From positions 1 through 15,566 of the forward strand of contig CANMGM010000026.1 of NCBI GenBank assembly GCA_947497195.1: a stretch of 15,566 nt of DNA. Reading direction: 5' to 3'. Under the pieces are notes generated by a model. That model was given only the letters and a program-made list of their open reading frames with translations, was not told where the DNA came from and ran no database searches. Below, in pieces: positions 1 through 7,854 of the stretch (the first letter of the stretch is position 1; each line of letters opens with the position of its first letter). This stretch comes from Bacteroidota bacterium (GTDB lineage: Bacteria; Bacteroidota; Bacteroidia; M30B66). Both the position numbers and the translations under genes were made by a program.

Positions 1-3000
1 CAAACACCTGTTCCAACAGAAGGCAAGGCCGCCGAAAGGGTTGCTGTATCGGCACATATAGCGAGGTCGGGGCCCGCATTTGGCGTAATCGGATTTTTTG
101 AAACATTAACCGTTAATGTATCGCTGTTTGCCGGGCAATCGCCATTTGTAATGGTCCACACGAATTGATTGGCACCACTGCTCAGGTTGCTCGCCTCGGC
201 AGAGGAGGCATTCGGATCAGATAAAGCGCCACTTCCTGCAATAATGCTCCATGCACCACTCCCAACTTCTGGAATATTTCCTAAAATTTGGATTGTGGTT
301 GAACAGATACTTGTATCGCTTCCTGTTGATGCTTCAGACGGAGGTGCGAATCGGAAAACGTTTACTAAATCTTCCTGTGGCGGACAATCGCCTGTGGTAA
401 CAATCCAGCGGAAGGTATTCAAACCAAGCGATAAGCCTGTAACAAGTGAATTAGGGTCGCTTGGGTTTTGTATCACAGCTCCTCCTGCAACGACCAACCA
501 TTGACCGCTTCCTGGGAATGGGTCTGAAGCCTGTAATGTAGCACTGTCTGTGCCGCAAACCGAAAGATCACTTCCCGCATCTGCAACAAACGGAACCGAA
601 TCGCGCTGCACAACAACCTGGTCGGTCGATGGCGGACAAACGCCGCTGTTGATGGTCCATTGATACACATTCACACCTACCGCAACATTCGTAACAGTAG
701 TATTTGGATTGGAAGTATTGCTAAACACTCCCGTTCCTGTAATTACAGTCCAAGAACCGTTGCCAGATGTGGGCGTGTTGGCAGTAAGCACTAGCGAATC
801 GGCGCAGATTTCAGCATCTGCTCCTGCATTTGCATCATCGGGTGGAGTATTAATGATAATGGATACAAAATCGGAATCGGGTTCGCAGCCGGCATTGCTC
901 ACGGTCCAGATAAGCGTTACGGTGCCGGGAGATAAACCCGAAATCGTGCTTTGCGGATTAGCAACAGCTTCAATTGTGCCATTGCCACTTTGAATGCTCC
1001 AGTTACCAGTTCCCAATAGCGGAGTAATTGCGTTTAATGCGGCCGTATCGGCACAGGTTTCAATATCGTTTCCGGCAATAGCTTCGGAGGGTGGTTCGTT
1101 AACGGTTAGTATTAAGCTGTCGCGTTCTACCGGACAAACGCCGTTTGAAACCGACCATTCCAAAACGATATTTCCGGCTGCTGCTGCAGTAAAAACAGCT
1201 GATGGATTACCATTCGCGTCGAATGTTCCAGTTCCCGAAACTACTGTCCAAACACCTGTTCCAATGCCCGGCGCGTTTGACGAAAGGTTAGCTGATTCGC
1301 CGAAACAAAATGTTTGATCGGCGCCGGCAACCGCAGCGTCTGGTGGTGAAAACCGGGTTATCGTAACTTGGTCGAACGCTTCGCATGCGCCGTTTACCTG
1401 CGTCCAGCGGAATACATTTTCGCCTTCACCCAAGCCTGTTATGTTTGTGTTCGCCTGATTGGGAGCGGCAATAGCTCCGCTTCCTGAAATTAATGTCCAT
1501 GTTCCATTACCGGTCGATGCGGCATTCAACTGCGCATCTTCTGCGCAAATAGACTGGTCTTCGCCGGCATCGGGGTCAATCGGGTTTTCAGATACGGTTA
1601 TAATTACGGTATCGGTATTTACCAGACAAACGCCACTCGAAACAGTCCAGATTAAGAGGTTATCGCCAACTGCAAGTCCCGAAATCTGATCGATGGGCGA
1701 TTGTGCGTTGCCGAATGTGGCGCTGCCGCTTAGCACGCTCCATGTTCCTGTTCCGGTGTCGGGCGATGTTGCTTCTAGAATAGTTGTTGTTGCACAAAGC
1801 GATTGGTCTGGGCCAGCGTTGGCTTCGCTCGGCGGAAGCGCACGAGTTATGCTTACAGTATCGCGGCTGATGCATTCGCCATTGGTTATTGTCCATTCCA
1901 ATGTTAGTGTTCCTGCTTCAATATTTGTAACATCGCTATTGGCCTGAGTTGCATTTACGATTGTTCCGGTTCCGGATAAAATTGTCCATAAGCCGGTTCC
2001 CGAAGAGGGCGAATTGCCTACAAGCGTTGCTAATGTTGAACAGATGGATTGATCTGATCCAGCATTGGCAGGAATGATCTCATCGCTCGTAATAGTAACC
2101 AAATCAACACTTGTTGGGCACGTTCCGTTGCTTATGGTCCAGGCAAGTTGATTTATTCCCGTTGCCAAATTGCTTGCAGTCGTCGAAGGGCTTGCCGGAT
2201 TTGCCAGTGTTCCGCTTCCGCTGCTGAAGCTCCATGCCCCGGTTCCAACGGAAGGCGTATTTGCGGTCAATGTTACGCTATTGCCACACAACTGCTGATC
2301 GTTTCCGGCAACTGCAGTTGTTGGCACTTCATCGCGTTGAATGCTCAATGATGCCGACGACGGAGGACAGTTTCCATTCGTTACTGTCCAAGTAAACGTA
2401 TTTGTTCCAATGCTGAGGTTGTTTACACTGGTTGATGCAGAACTTGCGCTCCCAAGTGATGCCGTTCCAGAACTTATCGTCCAGAGACCTGTTCCGATGC
2501 TTGGTGCTGTCGCGTTTATTGTTCCTGTTTCAGAACAAATTTGCTGGTCGGAACCAACTGTGGCTGTGCTTGGCGGCAAATTGCGCAGAATGGTAATTTC
2601 ATCAAAAACGGCAGAACAGGCTCCGTTTGTTACCGTCCAGCGAAACACGTTATTACCAGCCGCTAAATTCGAAACAGAACTTAAATTATCGGATGCATCG
2701 GCAAATGTTCCGTTGCCAGAAACAAGTGTCCAAACCCCGTTTCCAAGTGTTGGCGAAGCCGCGTTTAATGTGGTGTTATCTGCACAAATTTGTTGATCCG
2801 TTCCGGCATTGGCAGGTAGCGGATTTTCGAAGCGGGTAATTGTTACTTGGCTATTGCTCACCGGACAAATACCGTTGCTTACCGACCATTGAAACACATT
2901 GGTTCCTGGACTTAGATTCGTTACTTCAGAGGCGGCATCACTTGGATCTGCAATTATTCCGCTTCCCGAAACCAAGCTCCAGTTTCCTGTTCCGATTGTA

Positions 3001-5663
3001 GGAACAACAGCGCCAAGGTTAGCATTATCGGCACAAACTTCTTGGTTCGCTCCTGCATTTGAAGGTGTTGGCGCCGCAATGCGCGTAATTGCAACCGTAT
3101 CTGCTGAAATACAGATTCCACCGCTGATAATTTTCCACTCGAAAAGGCTTGTTCCTACTGCAATTCCACTTACGTTGCTCGTCGGCGAAGAAGGATTGGC
3201 AACGGTTCCGCTACCCGAAATGGGCGTCCAGGCGCCTGTGCCAACTGCAGGAATATTCGCTTCAAGCGCGGTGTTATCAAAACAAATGGTCTGATCTGCT
3301 CCGGCTACCGCATCGGTTGGCAAAGGAAATACGGTAATAGCTACCGAGTCGCTGATTTCGCACTGCGCATCATCCTCAACAACAATAATGTATGTTCCAT
3401 TTTGGGAAACAAGAATTGAGTCATTGCTAACAATACTGTTATCGGGAGCAGTCCATGTAAATGTTGCATTGGTTAAACCAGCCGAACTTGTTGCCGAAAT
3501 GCTGATGGTTTCGCCATCGCCCTGGCATAACGTTGCTCCTGCGGGCGAAAAATCTCCCAGGCTAAGATCTCCGAATGGGCAACAGTTGATTGCCGGCACA
3601 AAAACCACATTGTCGCCATAATTGCAATCGGGAATGCTGCTTAAGGGGAAGTTGAAAGGCGGTGCGGTTGTGCCATCATCGTTCAATACTGCAAATAGGT
3701 TGAATGGCTTGGGAAGCGATAAAATATCGAGCGTAACACTGATCGTTTCTGTTTCGCCGGGAAGCAGATTTAACGTAGAAATGGCTGTCCCTCCTGTGGG
3801 AACAAGTTCGGTTGCGGCACTTGTAAAGGGATTGCCGGCATAGAAGCGTACTGGGAAACCTTGCTGGGCCAATCCTCCGCCGATGTTGTTGATGCGTACG
3901 CTGAGGTTGTACTCGGTTGAACCGTTGCAAATTCCGGAAACCAGCGAAAGCGAAATGTCGGCAGCGGGATAAATCGGGCAGCCTTCTTGCGTTAAGAACG
4001 TTGCCTGTGTGAGAAAGCTGTTAAAGGGACGGTTTTCGCTACAGGTGCTAAACGGACAAGTAACAGTGCTCAACAAAACCTGATGCTGTTGTTGCTGAAG
4101 TGGAACGCTCAGGTTGCTGTTTATATTTATATTGAAATAATTGAATTGATTCCAGATGCTTCGACAGGGCGCCCATGGCTGTCCGGTAGCTTCGAAAACA
4201 TTTAACTGTCCCAGTTGAATCGTGCTGGTTTGACAACTCACGCAGATTTCGGCTTGTCCGTCGCCATCCACATCGGCAACAACGGGCATTTCAGAACCGG
4301 TTCCGGAGCCGCAGGTGTTCGTTCCGATGGTAACCGGAGTGCTTCCCGAGCCATCAATAATCCGAAGAGTCGATTCGTCGCGGTAAACCAGCTCTTGCGT
4401 ACCATCCTGATTAAAGTCGAACATAGTGATGCCGGTAAATCCGGATGCATCGGAAGTTGTAAGTGTCCATTTGCTTTGTAATGTTCCCGAACCATCATAA
4501 TCTAAAGCGTATACGCGTGTTGATCGGGTAACGCCAATTTCGGGTTCACAATCTTTGTCCATATCGCCCACGAAGGGCACTCCAATCCAGTTACCTCCTG
4601 TATTGGGCAGCGTGCGCGATGCGATTACCGAAGGACTTCCGTTGTTGGGATTCCAGACATAGATTTCGCCATTTGATCCTTCACTGGCAACAATCACGTC
4701 AAGATTTCCATCGAGGTCGATATCGGCAAGGGAGGTGTACCCATCATTTTTTGCAAGAATTGTAATGGGTGTGATGGTGTTTCCTGCCGTGCCAGCCGTG
4801 TTTGCAATTAAAACTTCGTAAACAGTATTTCCGCAGGCAAGTTCAAGGCCAGGGTCGGAAGTTAAATCTGCTGCAACGGGATTGGCCACATCTCCGAAGG
4901 GTTGGCGTGTCATTACCGCCATGCCGCCTGTGGAGCCGCCTTCTACAAGTTTAGCACCCGTTAATGCGTTAAATACCTGATTGTAAACGTACACTTCAGG
5001 AATCCCATCGCTGTTCATATCTGCAATGCCGAGCGCAGAACCAAATCGAGCAACACCGGGGTATCCGTATTCAGAATCTGATTTCCATTTTAATGCTCCG
5101 GTGTGTTCGTAACAGAACAAGAAACGGCGGTCGCCTGCTGCATTGTCTGGATGATCCATCGCCGCTACGATGATTTCGCCGAATCCATCGTCGTCGATAT
5201 CGGCGATTGCTACCGGATTGGGCCCAACCCATGCGAGGAAAGGAGTCGTAATGGTTAATTCGGTGTTTCCTGTTGCGCCATTTATAATCAACAGATCTTT
5301 CGCCCGCCTCGGCTCTGAGGAAACCAAACTGTTGCTCGACAGAATTACCACCTCGGGCGTATTGTCGTTGTCGATATCGGCTACAAGTGGTGTTTGGTAT
5401 ACCGGAATGGTTTCGGCGCTGGTCCACTGCGATTGAAAGTTTAGCGCGCCGCCCGGAAACGAAAATTCGCAAGTGGGTTCGCAAAGCAGAATCTCGTTAT
5501 CGCAAGGGCAATCGGGGTCGAATACGTCAACTAGATTATCGCCATCATCATCGATTCCGTTGTTGCAGTTCTCCTGGGCAAAGAGTTGGCCCGAAGCAAA
5601 AACAGTAAGAAAAAATGTAAAGATTAGGGCGGAAAATGAGCGTAAAATAGGGTTTTCGCGCAT
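1..5663 (-). CDS. Giant secreted FG-GAP beta-propeller / PKD-like repeat protein (C-terminus off left edge)
   Basis: The frame is open without a stop from ATG at 5663 to the left edge (1887 codons), so this is the N-terminal part of a very large protein. Residues 1-30 form a signal peptide (hydrophobic LIFTFFLTVFAS, then LFAQ-E). A Thr-spondin-like acidic motif, NGIDDDGD...DPDC, follows at about 33-55. Seven FG-GAP/VCBS calcium-site motifs (DIDxDG type) begin at Asp 96, 155, 215, 314, 367, 416 and 464, which fits a seven-bladed integrin-alpha-like propeller. A CARDB-like domain follows (about 569-684), then an Ig/PKD-like domain (about 690-785), then tandem repeats of about 83 residues to the edge. 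Such architectures are typical of Bacteroidota surface adhesins exported by the type IX system; the C-terminal sorting domain expected for that is not in the window. Ligand and exact role are unknown. It is transcribed divergently from the small membrane protein gene. Confidence 0.93.
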   Translation of the reverse strand, partial: MRENPILRSFSALIFTFFLTVFASGQLFAQENCNNGIDDDGDNLVDVFDPDCPCDNEILLCEPTCEFSFPGGALNFQSQWTSAETIPVYQTPLVADIDNDNTPEVVILSSNSLVSSEPRRAKDLLIINGATGNTELTITTPFLAWVGPNPVAIADIDDDGFGEIIVAAMDHPDNAAGDRRFLFCYEHTGALKWKSDSEYGYPGVARFGSALGIADMNSDGIPEVYVYNQVFNALTGAKLVEGGSTGGMAVMTRQPFGDVANPVAADLTSDPGLELACGNTVYEVLIANTAGTAGNTITPITILAKNDGYTSLADIDLDGNLDVIVASEGSNGEIYVWNPNNGSPSVIASRTLPNTGGNWIGVPFVGDMDKDCEPEIGVTRSTRVYALDYDGSGTLQSKWTLTTSDASGFTGITMFDFNQDGTQELVYRDESTLRIIDGSGSTPVTIGTNTCGSGTGSEMPVVADVDGDGQAEICVSCQTSTIQLGQLNVFEATGQPWAPCRSIWNQFNYFNININSNLSVPLQQQQHQVLLSTVTCPFSTCSENRPFNSFLTQATFLTQEGCPIYPAADISLSLVSGICNGSTEYNLSVRINNIGGGLAQQGFPVRFYAGNPFTSAATELVPTGGTAISTLNLLPGETETISVTLDILSLPKPFNLFAVLNDDGTTAPPFNFPLSSIPDCNYGDNVVFVPAINCCPFGDLSLGDFSPAGATLCQGDGETISISATSSAGLTNATFTWTAPDNSIVSNDSILVSQNGTYIIVVEDDAQCEISDSVAITVFPLPTDAVAGADQTICFDNTALEANIPAVGTGAWTPISGSGTVANPSSPTSNVSGIAVGTSLFEWKIISGGICISADTVAITRIAAPTPSNAGANQEVCADNANLGAVVPTIGTGNWSLVSGSGIIADPSDAASEVTNLSPGTNVFQWSVSNGICPVSNSQVTITRFENPLPANAGTDQQICADNTTLNAASPTLGNGVWTLVSGNGTFADASDNLSSVSNLAAGNNVFRWTVTNGACSAVFDEITILRNLPPSTATVGSDQQICSETGTINATAPSIGTGLWTISSGTASLGSASSASTSVNNLSIGTNTFTWTVTNGNCPPSSASLSIQRDEVPTTAVAGNDQQLCGNSVTLTANTPSVGTGAWSFSSGSGTLANPASPSTTASNLATGINQLAWTISNGTCPTSVDLVTITSDEIIPANAGSDQSICSTLATLVGNSPSSGTGLWTILSGTGTIVNATQANSDVTNIEAGTLTLEWTITNGECISRDTVSITRALPPSEANAGPDQSLCATTTILEATSPDTGTGTWSVLSGSATFGNAQSPIDQISGLAVGDNLLIWTVSSGVCLVNTDTVIITVSENPIDPDAGEDQSICAEDAQLNAASTGNGTWTLISGSGAIAAPNQANTNITGLGEGENVFRWTQVNGACEAFDQVTITRFSPPDAAVAGADQTFCFGESANLSSNAPGIGTGVWTVVSGTGTFDANGNPSAVFTAAAAGNIVLEWSVSNGVCPVERDSLILTVNEPPSEAIAGNDIETCADTAALNAITPLLGTGNWSIQSGNGTIEAVANPQSTISGLSPGTVTLIWTVSNAGCEPDSDFVSIIINTPPDDANAGADAEICADSLVLTANTPTSGNGSWTVITGTGVFSNTSNPNTTVTNVAVGVNVYQWTINSGVCPPSTDQVVVQRDSVPFVADAGSDLSVCGTDSATLQASDPFPGSGQWLVVAGGAVIQNPSDPNSLVTGLSLGLNTFRWIVTTGDCPPQEDLVNVFRFAPPSEASTGSDTSICSTTIQILGNIPEVGSGAWSIIAGSGALSDPNASSAEASNLSSGANQFVWTITNGDCPANSDTLTVNVSKNPITPNAGPDLAICADTATLSAALPSVGTGV
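3..3310 (-). repeat. Tandem PKD-like/Ig-like repeats, about 249 bp each (13 complete plus a partial)
   Basis: Within the giant minus-strand gene, the protein motif AGxDQxIC recurs 14 times. On the plus strand its markers lie near 54, 304, 554, 806, 1054, 1306, 1546, 1795, 2041, 2287, 2536, 2784, 3033 and 3283. Spacing is 240-252 bp, or about 83 codons. Each unit reads roughly GTGxWTxxSGxGT, then a P/S-rich stretch, VxxLxxGxN, FxWTxxNGxCP, and the next AGxDQxIC. Every unit keeps two cysteines, one in DQxIC and one in NGxCP, suggesting a disulfide per domain. The unit starting near 1546 is three residues shorter. The units resemble the PKD-like or SprB-type beta-sandwich repeats of Bacteroidota adhesins. 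They have diverged at the DNA level, so the array is old rather than recently amplified. It continues beyond the left edge. Confidence 0.92.
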
Positions 5664-5807
5664 ACAGGAAAATTAGCCACAAACCGATTTGTTTTTGAGT
5701 TTCAGTTTGGTGGATGAAATTTCGTACTAAATCGATTGGGCTCACAACTGGTGAAATTTGATTTGTCAAGAATGACATGTTGATAACACAGAATCATCAA
5801 TTCGCAT

Positions 5808-5815
5808 TAATTTTG
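5808..5815 (+). promoter_or_regulatory. TAnnTTTG -7 box just before the small membrane protein gene
   Basis: TAATTTTG matches the Bacteroidota -7 consensus TAnnTTTG. The nearest upstream TTG (5780-5782) leaves a 25-bp spacer, longer than usual. Transcription would begin at about the ATG at 5820, implying a leaderless or nearly leaderless mRNA, or a chance match. Confidence 0.35.
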
Positions 5816-5819
5816 CGTA

Positions 5820-6164
5820 ATGCGATTGCGCCTATTAGAGAACCTGCACTTGCCGTTCTGGCTCATAAAAGATGCCTGCTGGGCATTGGTTTGGAGGCCG
5901 CTGGGCCTGATAATGATTGCCCCTACCTTACTTTTATCGGTTTATCTTACCTGGATTTGCCGGAAAAACATGGGTGATTTCCTGCCGAATTTGTCGGTAA
6001 CATTTTGGATTACGGCAAATTCTATTTGGATGACGGATGAATTCTATAGCCTGGGTATTAAATCGTATTGCCTAATTTTTTTTATTGCCGGTAGTTTATC
6101 AATAGTCGTTTGGCTTGTAAAGTATTTTCCGAAGCTATGGCGCTTATCGAACTCGAATTCATGA
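5820..6164 (+). CDS. Small three-helix membrane protein, unknown function
   Basis: The product is 114 residues. It opens with a short amphipathic segment, RLRLLENLHLPFWLIKD, and has three hydrophobic stretches at about 21-46, 56-72 and 83-103, separated by short charged loops (CRKNMGDF, MTDEFYSLG). The ENLHLPFWLIKD start resembles a family of small, uncharacterised Bacteroidota inner-membrane proteins; this is from memory and not a database match. Tryptophans are frequent near the helix ends. No catalytic motif is visible. The gene is divergent from the giant adhesin gene and 112 bp upstream of glutamate dehydrogenase, which has its own promoter, so co-transcription is not needed. A TAnnTTTG box ends only 4 bp before the ATG, which makes the exact start or the promoter assignment uncertain. 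Confidence 0.75.
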   Translation: MRLRLLENLHLPFWLIKDACWALVWRPLGLIMIAPTLLLSVYLTWICRKNMGDFLPNLSVTFWITANSIWMTDEFYSLGIKSYCLIFFIAGSLSIVVWLVKYFPKLWRLSNSNS

Positions 6165-6207
6165 TAACTTATTGTTTAAGTTAAGGCAAAATATGATTGA
6201 AAGAGGC

Positions 6208-6239
6208 TTGCATATTCGTTAAAAAAATATGTACGTTTG
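6208..6239 (+). promoter_or_regulatory. Bacteroidota-type promoter of glutamate dehydrogenase
   Basis: The -7 box TACGTTTG at 6232-6239 matches TAnnTTTG, with a TTG -33 element at 6208-6210 and a 21-bp spacer. Transcription would start near 6246, giving a leader of about 30 nt that is A-rich before the ATG (AAACAAAAAAAAG). An A-rich leader replaces a strong Shine-Dalgarno in this phylum. Confidence 0.6.
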
Positions 6240-6276
6240 CCCCCGATAATCCCATTTCAAACAAAAAAAAGAATTC

Positions 6277-7701
6277 ATGTCAGATCATTCGAACAACAAC
6301 GAGGTAAGTTTCTTCAACGACGTCCTCAAGTATTTCGATCGGGCAGCCAAGTTTATTGATGTGCCCGAAGGTATTCTCGAACAAATTAAGCATTGCAATA
6401 GCGTTTACCAGATTCGCTTTCCGGTTAAAATCGGAAACGACTATCAGGTAATTGAGGCATACCGCTCAGAACATAGTCACCACAAACTCCCAACGAAAGG
6501 CGGTATCCGCTACAGCATGGGCGTTAACCAGGATGAGGTTATGGCGCTTTCGGCCTTGATGACCTACAAGTGCGCTATCGTTGATGTGCCCTTTGGTGGT
6601 GCAAAAGGCGGAATCAAAGTAGATCCGCGTAAACTTTCTGCCGAAGAAATGGAGCGCATTACACGTCGCTACACTTCAGAGCTTATAAAAAAGAACTTCA
6701 TTGGTCCGGGCATCGATGTGCCTGCTCCCGATTACGGTTCGGGCGAGCGCGAAATGGCTTGGATTGTTGACACATACGCAACGTTTTTCCCGAACGAAAT
6801 CAATGCCTTAGGATGCGTTACCGGAAAGCCTGTTTCGCAGGGCGGTATTCGCGGACGTAAAGAAGCTACAGGCTTAGGCGTGTATTACGGAGTGCGCGAA
6901 GCATTAAGTGTTGCCGAAGACTGCGCACGCTGGGGAATGACACCGGGCATTGCCGGAAAAACGTTCGTTGTTCAAGGTTTTGGAAACGTTGGTTTCCACT
7001 CCTGCAAATTTGTGCATCAAGGCGGAGGTAAAATTGTTGCCATCGCCGAATGGGATGGAGCGATTTACAATGCCGATGGAATCGATCCTATGGCCTTGGA
7101 GGCTCATCGCAATAAAACCGGAAGCATTCTCAACTTCCCAGGAACGACTACCATCGATAAATATGCAGCCCTTGAACTGGAGTGCGATGTGCTTATTCCA
7201 GCGGCACTCGAAAACCAGATCAACAAAGACAACGCCGACCGCATCAAGTGTAAAATAATTGCCGAAGCAGCTAATGGTCCGGTTACAGCCGATGCCGAGG
7301 AAGTTCTCAATAAGAAAGGCATTTATATCATCCCCGATATTTTCTTAAATGCAGGTGGTGTTACTGTATCTTATTTTGAATACCTGAAGAACATCAGCCA
7401 CGTTCGTTTTGGTCGTTTGGGCAAACGGTATGATGAAGCTGCCGGTAGAAACATGTTGAGTGTTGTTGAGCAAATGACAGGCAACATGGCAACATCCGCT
7501 CAGCGCGAATTAATTGAACGCGGTGCCGACGAGCTTGATCTTGTTTATTCAGGTCTTGAAGAAACCATGATTACTGCATACCACGCAATCCGCAACGAAT
7601 TGCACAGTGGTGCAGGTGTTCCCGATTTACGCACAGCAGCATTTGTAACAGCGATAAAGAAAATCGCTACATCCTACAATTCGTTGGGTGTATTCCCATA
7701 G
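6277..7701 (+). CDS. gdhA: Glutamate dehydrogenase (Glu/Leu/Phe/Val dehydrogenase family)
   Basis: This 474-residue cytoplasmic enzyme interconverts glutamate with 2-oxoglutarate and ammonium using NAD(P), linking nitrogen assimilation to the TCA cycle. Family residues are all present: the substrate-binding lysines in KGGIRYS (K74) and MTYKCA (K98), the catalytic lysine in PFGGAKGG (K110), and the conserved aspartate in DVPAPD (D152). The hinge motif SQGGIRGRKEATG is at about 187-199 and the Rossmann glycine motif GFGNVG at about 234-239. Length is normal for the hexameric bacterial enzyme. The second Rossmann strand ends in AIAEWDG; an acidic residue there is compatible with NAD use, but cofactor choice cannot be settled by eye. 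It has its own promoter and a strong terminator, so it is monocistronic. The alternative, a branched-chain or phenylalanine dehydrogenase, is less likely given the length and motifs. Confidence 0.95.
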   Translation: MSDHSNNNEVSFFNDVLKYFDRAAKFIDVPEGILEQIKHCNSVYQIRFPVKIGNDYQVIEAYRSEHSHHKLPTKGGIRYSMGVNQDEVMALSALMTYKCAIVDVPFGGAKGGIKVDPRKLSAEEMERITRRYTSELIKKNFIGPGIDVPAPDYGSGEREMAWIVDTYATFFPNEINALGCVTGKPVSQGGIRGRKEATGLGVYYGVREALSVAEDCARWGMTPGIAGKTFVVQGFGNVGFHSCKFVHQGGGKIVAIAEWDGAIYNADGIDPMALEAHRNKTGSILNFPGTTTIDKYAALELECDVLIPAALENQINKDNADRIKCKIIAEAANGPVTADAEEVLNKKGIYIIPDIFLNAGGVTVSYFEYLKNISHVRFGRLGKRYDEAAGRNMLSVVEQMTGNMATSAQRELIERGADELDLVYSGLEETMITAYHAIRNELHSGAGVPDLRTAAFVTAIKKIATSYNSLGVFP

Positions 7702-7720
7702 GCTTACAAAAAACCGAAAT

Positions 7721-7750
7721 AAAAAGGCTGCCCCCACAGGCAGCCTTTTT
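7721..7750 (+). terminator. Strong intrinsic terminator after glutamate dehydrogenase
   Basis: Perfect 12-bp arms AAAAAGGCTGCC (7721-7732) and GGCAGCCTTTTT (7739-7750) flank a 6-nt loop, CCCACA. The GC-rich core followed by T5, 20 bp after the stop codon, is a textbook rho-independent terminator. The A-run on the left arm could also let it act on the other strand. Confidence 0.93.
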
Positions 7751-7754
7751 ATTA

Positions 7755-7783
7755 CCACTTATTCTAAAAACTCGGCCACTTAT
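7755..7783 (+). promoter_or_regulatory. Putative LytTR-type operator upstream of the kinase/regulator operon
   Basis: CCACTTAT occurs at 7755-7762 and again at 7776-7783, a direct repeat with exactly 21-bp pitch (two helical turns). LytTR-domain regulators such as AgrA and ComE bind paired direct repeats at about this spacing. The same octamer at the same pitch precedes the lipoprotein gene at 11887. It lies 72-100 bp upstream of the sensor kinase start, suggesting autoregulation by the LytTR protein of this operon. Function is inferred. Confidence 0.65.
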
Positions 7784-7817
7784 CAAGCCAATAGGGCCGT
7801 TAATAAAGTGTAATGAT

Positions 7818-7845
7818 TTTGTTTCGCGGCCATAAGTTACTTTTG
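7818..7845 (+). promoter_or_regulatory. Candidate promoter of the sensor kinase operon
   Basis: TACTTTTG at 7838-7845 matches TAnnTTTG, with TTTG at 7818-7821 as a -33 candidate and a short 16-bp spacer. It would place the transcription start within a few bases of the ATG at 7855. A weaker alternative is TGATTTTG at 7814-7821, which would give a leader of about 27 nt and sit 30 bp after the operator pair, close to the 32 bp seen at the second operator. Confidence 0.4.
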
Positions 7846-7854
7846 ATTTAGCTT

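Noticed and set aside
1..3310. CRISPR array or satellite DNA
   Set aside because: The period of about 249 bp is a multiple of three, follows one open frame and shows protein-level conservation with DNA divergence; these are domain repeats.
169..3843. Many plus-strand open frames of 67-151 codons across the left third, e.g. 709-993, 994-1317, 2341-2796 and 2899-3294
   Set aside because: They lie opposite the continuous 1887-codon minus-strand frame, and several recur with the repeat period. They are antisense shadows of the repeated protein.
5071..5484. Minus-strand 137-codon open frame
   Set aside because: It is in another frame of the same strand as the giant adhesin, whose FG-GAP motifs are clear here; its own translation is Arg/Ser-rich with no motif.
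5716..5723. Palindrome GAAATTTC in the divergent gap
   Set aside because: Eight AT-rich bases with no second copy or flanking symmetry; expected by chance.
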